This document shows positions 8,700-18,359 of a stretch of DNA of 64,000 nucleotides, piece after piece. Source of the DNA: Gimesia sp. (GTDB taxonomy: Bacteria > Planctomycetota > Planctomycetia > Planctomycetales > Planctomycetaceae); contig NZ_JAVJSQ010000006.1 of assembly GCF_040219335.1 (NCBI RefSeq), positions 1 through 64,000 on the forward strand. The letters are read 5' to 3'. Within the stretch, counting starts at the first letter, position 1. Every line of letters starts with the position of its first letter. The notes beneath the pieces were generated by a model. The model searched no databases. It saw nothing but the letters and a program-made list of their open reading frames with translations, and was not told the origin of the DNA. A program made the translations under genes and the position numbers.

Positions 8700-10430
8700 A
8701 TGAAAATGCTGTTCAACTGGAAATCAGGTCTGTTGTTCTGCCTGTTACTGATATCACTGTCTGCCGTGTCAGCTGCTGAAGTTCCCACTGCTGCGATCTC
8801 TTCTGAGGCGGGCATCGTGATTCGACTGAAGCAGCCTCAGGCAACATTACAGAGGATGACCCAGCTCACGAGTCAGGTCGACGAAGCCATCAGTGGTCTG
8901 CTGGCTGCCAACGTGCGAACCGTCGTGGGGCGTTCACTCTCAAATCCGACCTGGGAAGGCGTCGACCCGGCACGGACGATCAGCATTGGCGTCTTTCTGC
9001 ATGCCGAACAGGATCCGGGCTTGCTCTTCATTGTTCCTGTGAATGACGCCGCTGCCTGCAAAGACGCACTGGGTGAAAAATATCACTCGGCTTTGCAGGA
9101 GAAATGGCTGATTTACAGCGAAGACCAGCAACTCGTCGAACAGGCACAGGCCAGTCTCAAGCAGTCGGATCAGTCGTTCGAATCTCAACTCAGCCCGGCT
9201 GCGAAAGGTCTGTTTGATTCCGGTGATCTCTCGGTGTATCTTAATCTAAAGAAGATGGTCCAGATCTATCAGGCTCAGCTCAAACGGGCCGAGGGACAGG
9301 TCGATCGCAGACTGACTGAACTCGCCAAAACCATGAACGCGGCGCCCGGCGTCAATGCAAAACCGATTCTCGGTCTCTACTCGACGCTGGCGAAAGGCTC
9401 CCTGCAGGCCGTCAAAGATTCGCACGCTTATACCACCACATTTCAGTTTTCGGAGCAGGGGGTCGGCCTGTCAAGCCTGTTTGAGGTCAAACCCGATTCC
9501 GAAACCGATCAACTGTTTCAGTCCAATCCGCCTCAGCCGTTAAATCAGCTGGGACATTTTCCCGCACATCAACTGGCTTACATCGCTGGTGCCGGCAATG
9601 CGGATGCGCTGATTACCTGGGGTATGAACATGACCGCCCAGATGTTTGATGAAACACAGCAGAACGCCGAAGCCAAAGAGAAGTTCACGGAGATCGTCAA
9701 AGAAATCCGCAGCCTCAAGTTCGGCAGTTACTACTTTTCCTTCGAACTGGGCAAACTCGCAGATGGCGTGATGCATGCCTACACGGTTTCCGAAGTCACT
9801 CCGTCGGACAAGCTGCGGACTCTGACGCATCAGATGATGCAGATCATGCAGAATATCTCACTGCCCGGCATCAAGCAGGAAATCACTTTTAAGCCCGATG
9901 CAGAACAGGCAGGTGGTATCCCCGTTGACCTGACTGTCATCAAGCAGGAACTCGATCCGGCGTCCGATCCGCTGCAGATCCAGAAGCGGATGCTCGAAAT
10001 TCTCTACGGCCCCTCCGGGATCACCAACCGCATGGCGTATCCAGAAGGGAAGGTCCTGCAGGTTATGGGGGGATCTGCCTCGATGCAGAAATTCATGGAA
10101 GCCCTCAACGCGCCGGAGAAATCGTCGCTGACCGCGCAAAACCAGCCCGCCTTTCAAAAAGCCCGCGCCCATGGTGCGGAAAAGGCGAATCTGGTAGCCC
10201 TCGTCGATGTCTCAGGCACCGTGATGCGGATTCTGAATATCTTTGCTGAGAGCCGAAAGCAGACAGGGCCCTTTGCTGAAAAACAGATCCGGGAACTGGG
10301 CATCCAGGACTCGTATCTGACCTTCAGCCTGACTACCGGAAAACAGTCACTCAGCACGAAAACCTATATTCCGGTTGAGAATCTGCAGAACGGGTTCAAA
10401 GTTTATTCGCTGATTTCCCGTCAGAAATAA
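8700..10430 (+). CDS. Large secreted protein of unknown function
   Basis: Encodes 576 residues with a clear Sec signal peptide (hydrophobic run about residues 10-24, probable cleavage after VSA-A). The mature protein is soluble, rich in Gln, Ser and Ala, with helical stretches and no recognised enzymatic motif; it contains only one cysteine beyond the signal. Proteins of this length and style are frequent in planctomycetes and usually annotated hypothetical. GGAG lies 3 nt before the ATG at 8700 and 9 nt before a second in-frame ATG at 8706, so the latter may be the real start. Predicted location is the periplasm or cell surface. Confidence 0.75.
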   Translation: MKMLFNWKSGLLFCLLLISLSAVSAAEVPTAAISSEAGIVIRLKQPQATLQRMTQLTSQVDEAISGLLAANVRTVVGRSLSNPTWEGVDPARTISIGVFLHAEQDPGLLFIVPVNDAAACKDALGEKYHSALQEKWLIYSEDQQLVEQAQASLKQSDQSFESQLSPAAKGLFDSGDLSVYLNLKKMVQIYQAQLKRAEGQVDRRLTELAKTMNAAPGVNAKPILGLYSTLAKGSLQAVKDSHAYTTTFQFSEQGVGLSSLFEVKPDSETDQLFQSNPPQPLNQLGHFPAHQLAYIAGAGNADALITWGMNMTAQMFDETQQNAEAKEKFTEIVKEIRSLKFGSYYFSFELGKLADGVMHAYTVSEVTPSDKLRTLTHQMMQIMQNISLPGIKQEITFKPDAEQAGGIPVDLTVIKQELDPASDPLQIQKRMLEILYGPSGITNRMAYPEGKVLQVMGGSASMQKFMEALNAPEKSSLTAQNQPAFQKARAHGAEKANLVALVDVSGTVMRILNIFAESRKQTGPFAEKQIRELGIQDSYLTFSLTTGKQSLSTKTYIPVENLQNGFKVYSLISRQK

Positions 10431-10533
10431 GACAGGCACTCTCTTTTGTGGAAAAATACTGAAAAAATGTCGCCCTGCTTTTGAGTGGGGGACTCTGTTC
10501 GTAAGTTTTTGTGAGTAAATAGATTACAGATCT

Positions 10534-10576
10534 CCCGGTGGGGCGGCACAGATCCGGAATGTTCCGTTTCACCGGG
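10534..10576. other. Nested inverted repeat (RNA hairpin)
   Basis: CCCGGTG at 10534-10540 pairs with CACCGGG at 10570-10576, enclosing a second hairpin CGGAA-TG-TTCCG at 10555-10566. There is no T-run after it, so it does not look like a terminator. It lies about 100 nt beyond the stop of the secreted protein gene and upstream of the 97-codon ORF, where it may be part of a structured leader. Confidence 0.45.
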
Positions 10577-10750
10577 GAATCCGTAAAACTTCTCTTGAAA
10601 GAATCGACATTTTTCCGAAAACTGTCAAAAATGAGCGAACCTTTGTCAGGGCATTGTTGTCATACTGGCAGAGGGATACTCCTGTTACTCATCATAACTG
10701 GTTTATCCGCTGAATTACCTGTGAACGGCTTGTGTCCGTTTTTTTCTTAT

Positions 10751-10771
10751 GAGGCACGAGCCTCTCTTTTT
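10751..10771 (+). terminator. Short terminator or attenuator hairpin
   Basis: GAGGC-ACGA-GCCTC is followed by TCTTTTTATA. The stem is only 5 bp, so termination would be weak. Its position about 40 nt before a Shine-Dalgarno sequence suggests attenuation rather than a gene end. Confidence 0.4.
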
Positions 10772-10784
10772 ATAGTCTCTTTCT

Positions 10785-10805
10785 CTGCGGTTTAACGCAG
10801 GAGGT
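10785..10805 (+). promoter_or_regulatory. Ribosome-binding site overlapped by a hairpin
   Basis: A stem CTGCG (10785-10789) with CGCAG (10796-10800) ends inside a perfect AGGAGG Shine-Dalgarno sequence at 10799-10804, 7 nt before the ATG at 10812. The stem covers the first two bases of the site, so folding could limit ribosome access. Confidence 0.45.
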
Positions 10806-10811
10806 GCACTG

Positions 10812-11105
10812 ATGATTTTTTCTAAACAGAATCGTCGTTTCGTCGTCAAAGCAATTAACAACAGCGTGTTTGTCAAAGCAGCAGCTGTCGTGAAAGCGAT
10901 TGATGTCGTCCGTGCCGCCCTCCGTACAGATGCGTTAAGCCCTCTAAGTGGAGAACGATTGTCGGAATCCGGTGGTATGCCGGGGTCCTCCCCGATGGGT
11001 TGGCATTGTTGTTGTCAACATCAACCCACAATGCATCTGCTCTATCAAAGATATATGCAGATAACGGGAACCCCCCTGACCACCGTGACCGGAACTGCTT
11101 CGTAA
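10812..11105 (+). CDS. Small basic protein, possible leader ORF
   Basis: Encodes 97 residues. The first 40 residues are basic and helical with a recurring V-K-A-hydrophobic pattern; the second half contains a GWHCCCQH segment with three consecutive cysteines that could bind metal. I recognise no family. The evidence for translation is the ideal AGGAGG site at 7 nt spacing. Evidence against is the lack of homology I can recall and an overlapping minus-strand frame. It lies in a structure-rich stretch leading to the ECF sigma factor at 11375 on the same strand and might be a regulatory leader peptide or a small partner protein. Confidence 0.4.
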   Translation: MIFSKQNRRFVVKAINNSVFVKAAAVVKAIDVVRAALRTDALSPLSGERLSESGGMPGSSPMGWHCCCQHQPTMHLLYQRYMQITGTPLTTVTGTAS

Positions 11106-11147
11106 GCAGATTCCTGTTCCCTGCTTTTTAGCAGAAAATCGTTTACT

Positions 11148-11323
11148 CAAAGTGGTTGGTTAAAACGCGACAGCCTTTTAGCTGACCCTGCCACATTCAC
11201 TGGCAAACGTAGCACGTTGGGCCCCTGGTGACCTGTGAAAGCGCACCCGCTTTTTCTCTGGTCTCGCGGCTGATTCAAACGCTGTTCCGTTTCTGGTTTG
11301 CATGTGCTTAACGAACCACTTTG
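11148..11323 (+). ncRNA. Candidate structured RNA closed by a 16-bp stem
   Basis: The segment CAAAGTGGTTGGTTAA (11148-11163) pairs with TTAACGAACCACTTTG (11308-11323) at 15 of 16 positions. The 144 nt between contain a chain of local hairpins: CAGC/GCTG (11171-11184), TGCCA/TGGCA (about 11189-11205), AACGT/ACGTT (about 11206-11218), AAAGCG/CGCTTT (about 11238-11253) and AAACG/CGTTT (about 11278-11292). The arrangement resembles a multi-branched RNA. It ends about 50 nt before the ECF sigma factor start, so it may be a 5' leader element or an independent small RNA. I cannot match it to a known class. Confidence 0.5.
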
Positions 11324-11374
11324 AACTTCAATGAATTCAGAGTCCTGATTCAGGGACAGAGAAGAGATACTACA

Positions 11375-11926
11375 ATGGAAGATCAGAACTTAATCGAGTT
11401 AGTTACGGCTGCTCAGAATGGAGATCGGGACGCCTTCGGTTCACTTGTTGTTCAATTTGAATCTACGGTCTTCGCGATCGTAATGAAGCGTCTGCGTAAC
11501 CACGCTGAAGCCAGTGAAGTCACTCAGGATGTCTTCATCCAGGCCATGCGGAAACTGTCACAGCTGAATGCACCGGAGCGATTCGGTGGCTGGTTGCGGC
11601 AGATCGCCGTCCGGATGTCGATCAATCGAGCCGTTCGTCGGCCTAACGAATGCATTCAGAGCCCGGATACCTTCATCGTCCTGGACGATGAACCGGAAAA
11701 CCCGCTGGACAAACTGCTGGAAAGCGAGCGGGCTACTGAACTGCGTGGCGGACTGGAATCGCTGGGTGAAGTCGACCGTCAGACCCTGATCTCATTCTAC
11801 TTTAAGGGCCAGTCCCTGAAGGAAATGAGTGACGAGTTCGATCGGCCCATCGGGACGATCAAGCGTCGACTGCACACCGCACGTAATCGTCTGCGGGAAG
11901 CACTGTTGGACGTCCAGTCCGTATGA
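11375..11926 (+). CDS. ECF-type RNA polymerase sigma factor
   Basis: A group IV (extracytoplasmic function) sigma-70 factor that would direct RNA polymerase to a specific promoter set. Region 2 spans about residues 8-75, with the core-binding segment EVTQDVFIQAMRKL; region 4 spans about 125-178, with the helix-turn-helix signature SLKEMSDEFDRPIGTIKRRLHTARNRLR. Length (183 residues from ATG 11375) is typical. The open frame continues 18 codons upstream, but GAAGAG lies before this ATG. No anti-sigma gene is adjacent; the next gene is convergent. The 5' leader carries strong RNA structure, hinting at post-transcriptional control. Confidence 0.9.
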   Translation: MEDQNLIELVTAAQNGDRDAFGSLVVQFESTVFAIVMKRLRNHAEASEVTQDVFIQAMRKLSQLNAPERFGGWLRQIAVRMSINRAVRRPNECIQSPDTFIVLDDEPENPLDKLLESERATELRGGLESLGEVDRQTLISFYFKGQSLKEMSDEFDRPIGTIKRRLHTARNRLREALLDVQSV

Positions 11927-11952
11927 GTGACGTTCATGAAAGGAATCGAACC

Positions 11953-11987
11953 ACGCCTGTGGAGGCCCGCCTCTGCAGGCGTTTTTT
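11953..11987 (+). terminator. Rho-independent terminator of the sigma factor gene
   Basis: ACGCCTG and CAGGCGT form the outer stem with an inner GAGGC/GCCTC stem, followed by six T. It lies 27 nt past the sigma factor stop. Since the neighbour at 12005 converges from the other strand, it also separates the two units. Confidence 0.85.
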
Positions 11988-12004
11988 GTTGCGCGACTCC
12001 TGGC

Positions 12005-12589
12005 TTAAGGGAGTTCCAGGCCTGCGCGTCTCAGCAGGGATGTCAGCTCCATCAACGGAATGCCGGTAATCGCCGAGTGGTCGGTTGATTCGATCGATTC
12101 AAACAGGGCAATGCCCCGGCTTTCGATCTTATACGCTCCGGCACAGTTCCAGGGTTCGTCATATTCGACATACCGCCGCAGCGCTGCTTCATCCAGAGCG
12201 CGCATCGTGAGCCGCGTGTGGTTACAATGAACTTCCTCAAACGCCGGGCCCAGCACCGCGATCGCCGTGATCAGTTCGTGACTGGTCCCCTGCAGTCGCA
12301 TTAATTGTTGAACCGCCCGTTCGTTGGAACCCGGTTTCCCCAGCACATCTCCTTCGAAGGAAACCAGTTGATCACCGCCGATAATCAGCGCCGTCGGGAA
12401 ACGCTGCTGAACCTGGAACGCTTTCTCCAGCGCCAGCCGTTTGGCCAGTTCTGCGGGAGGCAGTCCAGCCTGCTTCAGAATGTCTTCATCGACCTGCGGA
12501 TCCTCTTGTTCAAATGGAATCCCCAGACGCCGTAACTGTTCCGCGCGATAAGTTGAAGTGCTGGCCAGAATGAGTTGCATAGTACGCAT
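12005..12589 (-). CDS. Maf/YceF-family nucleotide pyrophosphatase
   Basis: A cytoplasmic pyrophosphatase of the Maf/HAM1 fold that hydrolyses non-canonical or modified nucleoside triphosphates; the sequence is closest in feel to the YceF (7-methyl-GTP) branch, but the subgroup is uncertain. The N-terminal LILASTSTYR motif, the IIGGDQLV segment with the catalytic aspartate, the GKPGS loop and the YKIESRG segment are the family hallmarks. Length of about 194 residues is normal. An ATG three codons in (12580) may be the true start, as the family usually begins right before LILAS. Last gene of the kdsB-pyrG-truB-maf run, 38 nt after truB. Confidence 0.9.
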   Translation of the reverse strand: MRTMQLILASTSTYRAEQLRRLGIPFEQEDPQVDEDILKQAGLPPAELAKRLALEKAFQVQQRFPTALIIGGDQLVSFEGDVLGKPGSNERAVQQLMRLQGTSHELITAIAVLGPAFEEVHCNHTRLTMRALDEAALRRYVEYDEPWNCAGAYKIESRGIALFESIESTDHSAITGIPLMELTSLLRRAGLELP

Positions 12590-12627
12590 TTCTTAAATCG
12601 GGAGATTTCTTTTCTCTAGTGGTCCGT

Positions 12628-13557
12628 TTAGTTAGGACGCTGCGCATAAACCTGTCGAGGGGAGAGACACTGATGAGGACGATCCCATTCCGCAATCGCT
12701 GCCAACTCACCCGCGGGACTGACGATCGCGACTTCAGTGATTTCGTCTGTCTCAGGTAACCTTTCCGGAGGGCCGGTCAGTTTCTGCCCCAGGCTGATGG
12801 CTCTCAATTCCCGTGCATCGCACTGGTAATGTGGTAGATGGGGAACGGCTTTGATCGGCGGTTGCAGATTGGCAGTGATCACTTCCAGAGTCGGCGGTTC
12901 TTCGAGACTCAGCGCTGACTCCAGCTTGAATTCCCCAATCTGTGTGCGTACCAGCGAGGTCATCGTGGCGCCCACGCCCAGGTCTTCACCCAGGTCGCGT
13001 CCGATCGAACGAATGTAAGTTCCCGAACCGCAGACAATCCGCAGTTGAAAACGGGGAAACTCAAATTTCACGATTTCCAGTTCATAGACTTCGACCGGGC
13101 GAGGCTCGATTTCAACGGTCTTACCCTGGCGGGCCAGATCGTACGCCCGTCTGCCATTCACATGGACTGCAGAAAACTGTGGCGGAGTCTGTTTAATGGA
13201 ACCACGATAAGTGGGCAGTAAGCGTTCCAGCTGTTCCCGTTCGATCACCGGACAGTCCGGCGTCTCGACGACTTCGCCCGTGATATCGTCGGTGTCGCTC
13301 CGTTTTCCCAAAACGAATTCGCCGATGTATTCCTTGGGCTGATCCTGCACAAAACGGATCAACCGGGTTGAGGGACCGACGCAGAGTACCAGCACTCCCG
13401 TCGCCAGGGGATCGAGTGTCCCTGCATGGCCGACTCGGGCCGGGCGGACCAGCTTTTGAAACTGGTTGACCACCTGGCGAGAGGTGACGTCCTCGGGTTT
13501 ATTAACGTTCAACAATCCAGAGAGTTGCAGGTCTGCTTTCGAAAGAGAACCGCTCAT
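12628..13557 (-). CDS. truB: tRNA pseudouridine-55 synthase
   Basis: Converts uridine 55 in the T-arm of tRNAs to pseudouridine. The catalytic motif GHAGTLDPLATG carries the nucleophilic aspartate (about residue 49); the KTVEIEPRPVEVYELEI and GSGTYIRSIGRDLGE segments are also typical of TruB. The C-terminal PUA-like part is present. The open frame starts 23 codons earlier, overlapping the end of pyrG, but ATG 13557 with GGGAG about 11 nt upstream gives the usual N-terminus leading into GLLNVNKP. It sits 52 nt downstream of pyrG in the same direction and is probably co-transcribed. Confidence 0.93.
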   Translation of the reverse strand: MSGSLSKADLQLSGLLNVNKPEDVTSRQVVNQFQKLVRPARVGHAGTLDPLATGVLVLCVGPSTRLIRFVQDQPKEYIGEFVLGKRSDTDDITGEVVETPDCPVIEREQLERLLPTYRGSIKQTPPQFSAVHVNGRRAYDLARQGKTVEIEPRPVEVYELEIVKFEFPRFQLRIVCGSGTYIRSIGRDLGEDLGVGATMTSLVRTQIGEFKLESALSLEEPPTLEVITANLQPPIKAVPHLPHYQCDARELRAISLGQKLTGPPERLPETDEITEVAIVSPAGELAAIAEWDRPHQCLSPRQVYAQRPN

Positions 13558-13609
13558 CGGGGAAAGTCTCCCTGTTCTGATACTTTTCGGAATCAGACAC
13601 GCGCCTCTG

Positions 13610-15319
<1,710 letters not shown>

Positions 15320-15462
15320 TTAATCGGATGAAAAGCGAGCAGGACTGCCGGATCTCAGTCGCCACTCATGAATATTCTAACACGTCAGGCCTGCAGGGGA
15401 ATTCCTGAAACCGAACCGGGGGTTGATCTTTAACTGTTGATCAATAAGCGACTTACTGCAAT

Positions 15463-16218
15463 CTAATTCGTTCCCTGCTGATAGCGGCTGACGAACCGGG
15501 CGTAATCGTCCGGGGTATCGATGCCTACGGTGGGATGAGCGACAGTGCCGACCTGAATCTTTGCACCCGTTTCCAGGGCCCTGAGCTGCTCCAGTTTTTC
15601 CAGCTGCTCCAAAGGAGTAGGAGAGACTTTGGTGAGTTCAAGCAAAAATGGTCGACGGTAGGCATAGAGGCCCAGGTGCAATAACCAGGGGCTCTCTTCG
15701 GGTAGCAGTGTTTCGGGAGCGACGTCGCGTGTGAAGGGAATCGGCAGGCGACTGAAGTACAGCGCCGAGCCATCCTGTCTGCAGACGACTTTGGTACAAG
15801 AAGAATCCTGTAACTGATCCAGACTGCGGATGGGCGTTGCCAGCGTCGCCATTTCGGCTTCCGGGGAGGACTCCAGCAGGTCGATCAGCTGGTCGATGAA
15901 TTCAGGCGCGATTTCGGGTTCGTCTCCCTGGATATTCACCAGGATATCCGCATCGAAGAGTTCTTTTTCAGCGACTTCGGCAATCCGGTCGGTGCCGCTG
16001 GGATGCTCTCCCGTCAGAAATGCCTTGCCGCCAAAGCCATGTACGGCTTCCAGAATCTCCAGACTGTCGGTCGCCACGATCAGGCGATCCAGCCGCTCGG
16101 AGCGGGCTGCTGCCTCCCAGGTATGCTGAATCAGCGTCTGCCCGGTTTCACTGAGTAACAGTTTTCCGGGGAGTCGCGATGACTCGAGTCGGGCGGGAAT
16201 CACGCCGCACACTGGCAC
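15463..16218 (-). CDS. kdsB: 3-deoxy-manno-octulosonate cytidylyltransferase
   Basis: Activates Kdo with CTP to give CMP-Kdo for lipid A-core synthesis, so the organism very likely makes LPS. Family motifs are VIPARLESSRLPGK (nucleotide-binding loop), HPSGTDRIAE, and NIQGDEP. Length of about 251 residues is normal. The start is a GTG: AGGAGG at 16226-16231 lies only 1 nt before the GTG at 16224 but 7 nt before the GTG at 16218, so I choose the latter. First gene of a minus-strand run with pyrG, truB and maf; the gap to pyrG is about 215 nt, so an additional promoter for pyrG is possible. Confidence 0.94.
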   Translation of the reverse strand: MPVCGVIPARLESSRLPGKLLLSETGQTLIQHTWEAAARSERLDRLIVATDSLEILEAVHGFGGKAFLTGEHPSGTDRIAEVAEKELFDADILVNIQGDEPEIAPEFIDQLIDLLESSPEAEMATLATPIRSLDQLQDSSCTKVVCRQDGSALYFSRLPIPFTRDVAPETLLPEESPWLLHLGLYAYRRPFLLELTKVSPTPLEQLEKLEQLRALETGAKIQVGTVAHPTVGIDTPDDYARFVSRYQQGTN

Positions 16219-16447
16219 GTGCACACCTCCTGTGTCTGAGAGAACGGCTGGCTGAAAAAATCCTTAATTGGCCCAATGTATCAAGCCTGTCTGACTCTGC
16301 AAGTGGGAGCCGGGGAAATTCGCGCCATTCCCTTAAGGAAACTGATTGTGAGTAAAATCAGGCTGGGCTTGGATCAGAAATGAAGTTCTGATATGGTTCC
16401 TCGCGAACAGATCTCGTTCCCCCCATACGCCAAAACAGGATACTCAG

Positions 16448-16942
16448 ATGGAGCATGGATTTTTAGGCTATCGCTCAACATTCATGTTGGATTTTGTGGT
16501 CTCGGCACTGTTGCTGATTGTCCCACTTCTCTTATTCAGCCTCTACGCAGTCAAAATCAAACATTACTTTGCGCTGCACAAAAAGCTGCAGATTCTGCTC
16601 GGGGCCGTCCTGCTGGTGGCTGTGGCCGCCTTCGAAGTGGATGTCCAGATCATGCACGGCGGCTGGCAGAATATCGTGAAACAGCGCGAGGTCCCCCTGA
16701 CACCCGAACAGTTCGACTATGTTCGGAACGTCCTCTACGTGCACCTGCTGTTCGCCGTCAGCACCCCCTTCTTCTGGGCGACGACGCTGATTCTGGCGCT
16801 GAAACGCATTCCCAATCCGCCCGTACCCTGTGCGCACAGCAGCCTGCACAAAAAACTGGGCTGGATTTCGACGATCGATATCACGCTGACGTCGTTGACC
16901 GGGTTGTACTGGTACTACGTCGCGTTGGTTGCCGGGGGGTAA
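16448..16942 (+). CDS. DUF420 family membrane protein
   Basis: A 164-residue integral membrane protein with four hydrophobic segments (about residues 14-33, 46-63, 96-117 and 138-160). The order of helices and the conserved histidines (ALHKKLQ, VHLLFA, SSLHKKLGW) match the DUF420 family, whose members are often linked to cytochrome oxidase assembly (CtaM-like in other bacteria). No oxidase gene is nearby, so that role is inference only. AGGA precedes the ATG by about 7 nt. The gene converges with the response regulator at 16958. Confidence 0.8.
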   Translation: MEHGFLGYRSTFMLDFVVSALLLIVPLLLFSLYAVKIKHYFALHKKLQILLGAVLLVAVAAFEVDVQIMHGGWQNIVKQREVPLTPEQFDYVRNVLYVHLLFAVSTPFFWATTLILALKRIPNPPVPCAHSSLHKKLGWISTIDITLTSLTGLYWYYVALVAGG

Positions 16943-16957
16943 GGGCAGGCAGGTCGC

Positions 16958-17404
16958 TTACGATTTTTTACGTGCGCGAGACAGAGGTCCTTTAGCGGGT
17001 TTGCTATCATCTCCGTCGTCCGAGCCTTTTGCCAAAACACGGGCAATGGCATCCAGGAAGACGTCCATTGCGAAAGGCTTCCGCAAGTAGTCGTCGACTC
17101 CCAGCATCTCGGCATACGCTTTGTGCCGACCACCTTCGTTGGCGGTGATCATGATCACCTTGGGGGGAGAAGGTAGAGACTTGAGGGTTTCCAGCACGGG
17201 GAACCCTCCCATTTTAGGCATCATCATATCGGTGATGACGAGATCGGGATTCTCGGTCTGGGCGAGCTTCTGCCCTTCCAGTCCGTTCGGGGCCACGATG
17301 ATGTTATAGCCCGCAGATTTAATCACACCACTCAACGTGCTGGAAATCTCGCGGTCATCCTCGATCAGTAAAATTTTGTAATCAGTTGACATGGTCGTTT
17401 TCAT
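16958..17404 (-). CDS. Single-domain response regulator
   Basis: A CheY-like receiver domain with no output domain. The acidic pocket is ED-D at residues 15-17, the phospho-acceptor Asp is at 59 ([11 protein letters not shown]), the Thr is at 87 and the conserved Lys at 109 (YLRKPF). After the receiver fold a short Lys/Arg/Ser-rich tail of about 25 residues follows, probably disordered. No histidine kinase is adjacent. ATG 17404 and ATG 17392 (four codons in) are both possible starts. It probably relays phosphate or binds a partner protein. Confidence 0.9.
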   Translation of the reverse strand: MKTTMSTDYKILLIEDDREISSTLSGVIKSAGYNIIVAPNGLEGQKLAQTENPDLVITDMMMPKMGGFPVLETLKSLPSPPKVIMITANEGGRHKAYAEMLGVDDYLRKPFAMDVFLDAIARVLAKGSDDGDDSKPAKGPLSRARKKS

Positions 17405-17600
17405 TCCCTGGAGAAACGATGCGTTTCCCGCAACTCCTGTTTTTCAAAGTGACTCAGCGCCACGTACTCAGACACTCCGGTCTGAGATATATGGTAGAGC
17501 TCGAACTCGGGATTCTCAAGGCAGTTGCATAAAACTGTTCTGATTCTTCATCTTTCATTCGTGAGCTGTGTCGTATTATACCAGTTAGACGATCGAAATT

Positions 17601-18260
17601 TCACGCTTTTTTTGTTCGTTTGAGAAAGGATGCCACCAGTTCCTCACTTTTAATGCCCGGGGCCGATTCCACTCCGCTGGCGGTATCCACGCCAAAGGGC
17701 TGTACCGCGGTGATGGCTTCCGCGACATTCTCGGGGGTCAGTCCCCCCGCCAGAATCAGGGGCGGCCACTCAGCAAACTGATAATATTCCTGAATCACCG
17801 CCCAGGGAGCGACTTTGCCGGTCCCCCCAAAGGCATCTGGTGAATAAGCGTCGATCAATAGATAATCGGGTCGTTTGCCACAGCGATCGCAGTCAGACAG
17901 ATAGGCGGCGATTGATTCGAGATTCGCTTCCCGCACACGAAATGCTCGGATCAAAGTCCGATTCGGTAGTCGCTGTGACAGTTCCGTCAGGAATTCCGGC
18001 GTTTCATCTCCATGCAGCTGCAGCAGATCGAGTGAAACGGACTGGCAGATCGTTTCAATGTCCTCCAGGCTGTGATTCACGAACAATCCGACCAGAGCGA
18101 CATCATTCTTCGAGACAGCCGCAGCGATTTCCCTGGCGGTTTCAATAGAGATGCACCGCGGCGAAGGGGCGTAAAAATTCAAACCGAGTGCAGAGGCACC
18201 CAGGTCCGCCACCATGCGGGCGGTTTCGGCATCACGAATGCCACAGATTTTCGTCCACAT
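17601..18260 (-). CDS. trpF: Phosphoribosylanthranilate isomerase
   Basis: Catalyses the Amadori rearrangement of phosphoribosylanthranilate in tryptophan synthesis. The TIM-barrel shows the N-terminal TKICGI motif with the general-base cysteine at residue 6, LLQLHGDET, the LLIDAYSPDAFGGTGK segment with the general-acid aspartate, LAGGLTPENV, and GVDTASGVES phosphate-binding loop. Length 219 is normal (some bacteria have about 205). No other trp gene is in the window, so it stands alone, which is common in planctomycetes. Confidence 0.95.
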   Translation of the reverse strand: MWTKICGIRDAETARMVADLGASALGLNFYAPSPRCISIETAREIAAAVSKNDVALVGLFVNHSLEDIETICQSVSLDLLQLHGDETPEFLTELSQRLPNRTLIRAFRVREANLESIAAYLSDCDRCGKRPDYLLIDAYSPDAFGGTGKVAPWAVIQEYYQFAEWPPLILAGGLTPENVAEAITAVQPFGVDTASGVESAPGIKSEELVASFLKRTKKA

Positions 18261-18359
18261 ATGTGTCGATCTTGTTCTGACTGGAGGTTCTCAAAAGCAA
18301 TGCGACCGCGGCAGGTTTTCCTCCGCGGAATGGTGTCTGCATTATAGACGTCAGGCAAC

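Noticed and set aside
11941..11990. Possible tRNA fragment because of an AATCGAACCAC string after the sigma factor gene
   Set aside because: No cloverleaf can be drawn and the sequence is a plain terminator hairpin followed by T.
16958..17404. Response regulator as the partner of a nearby kinase
   Set aside because: No histidine kinase gene is in the window; the Hanks-type kinase at 57370 is too far and of another class.
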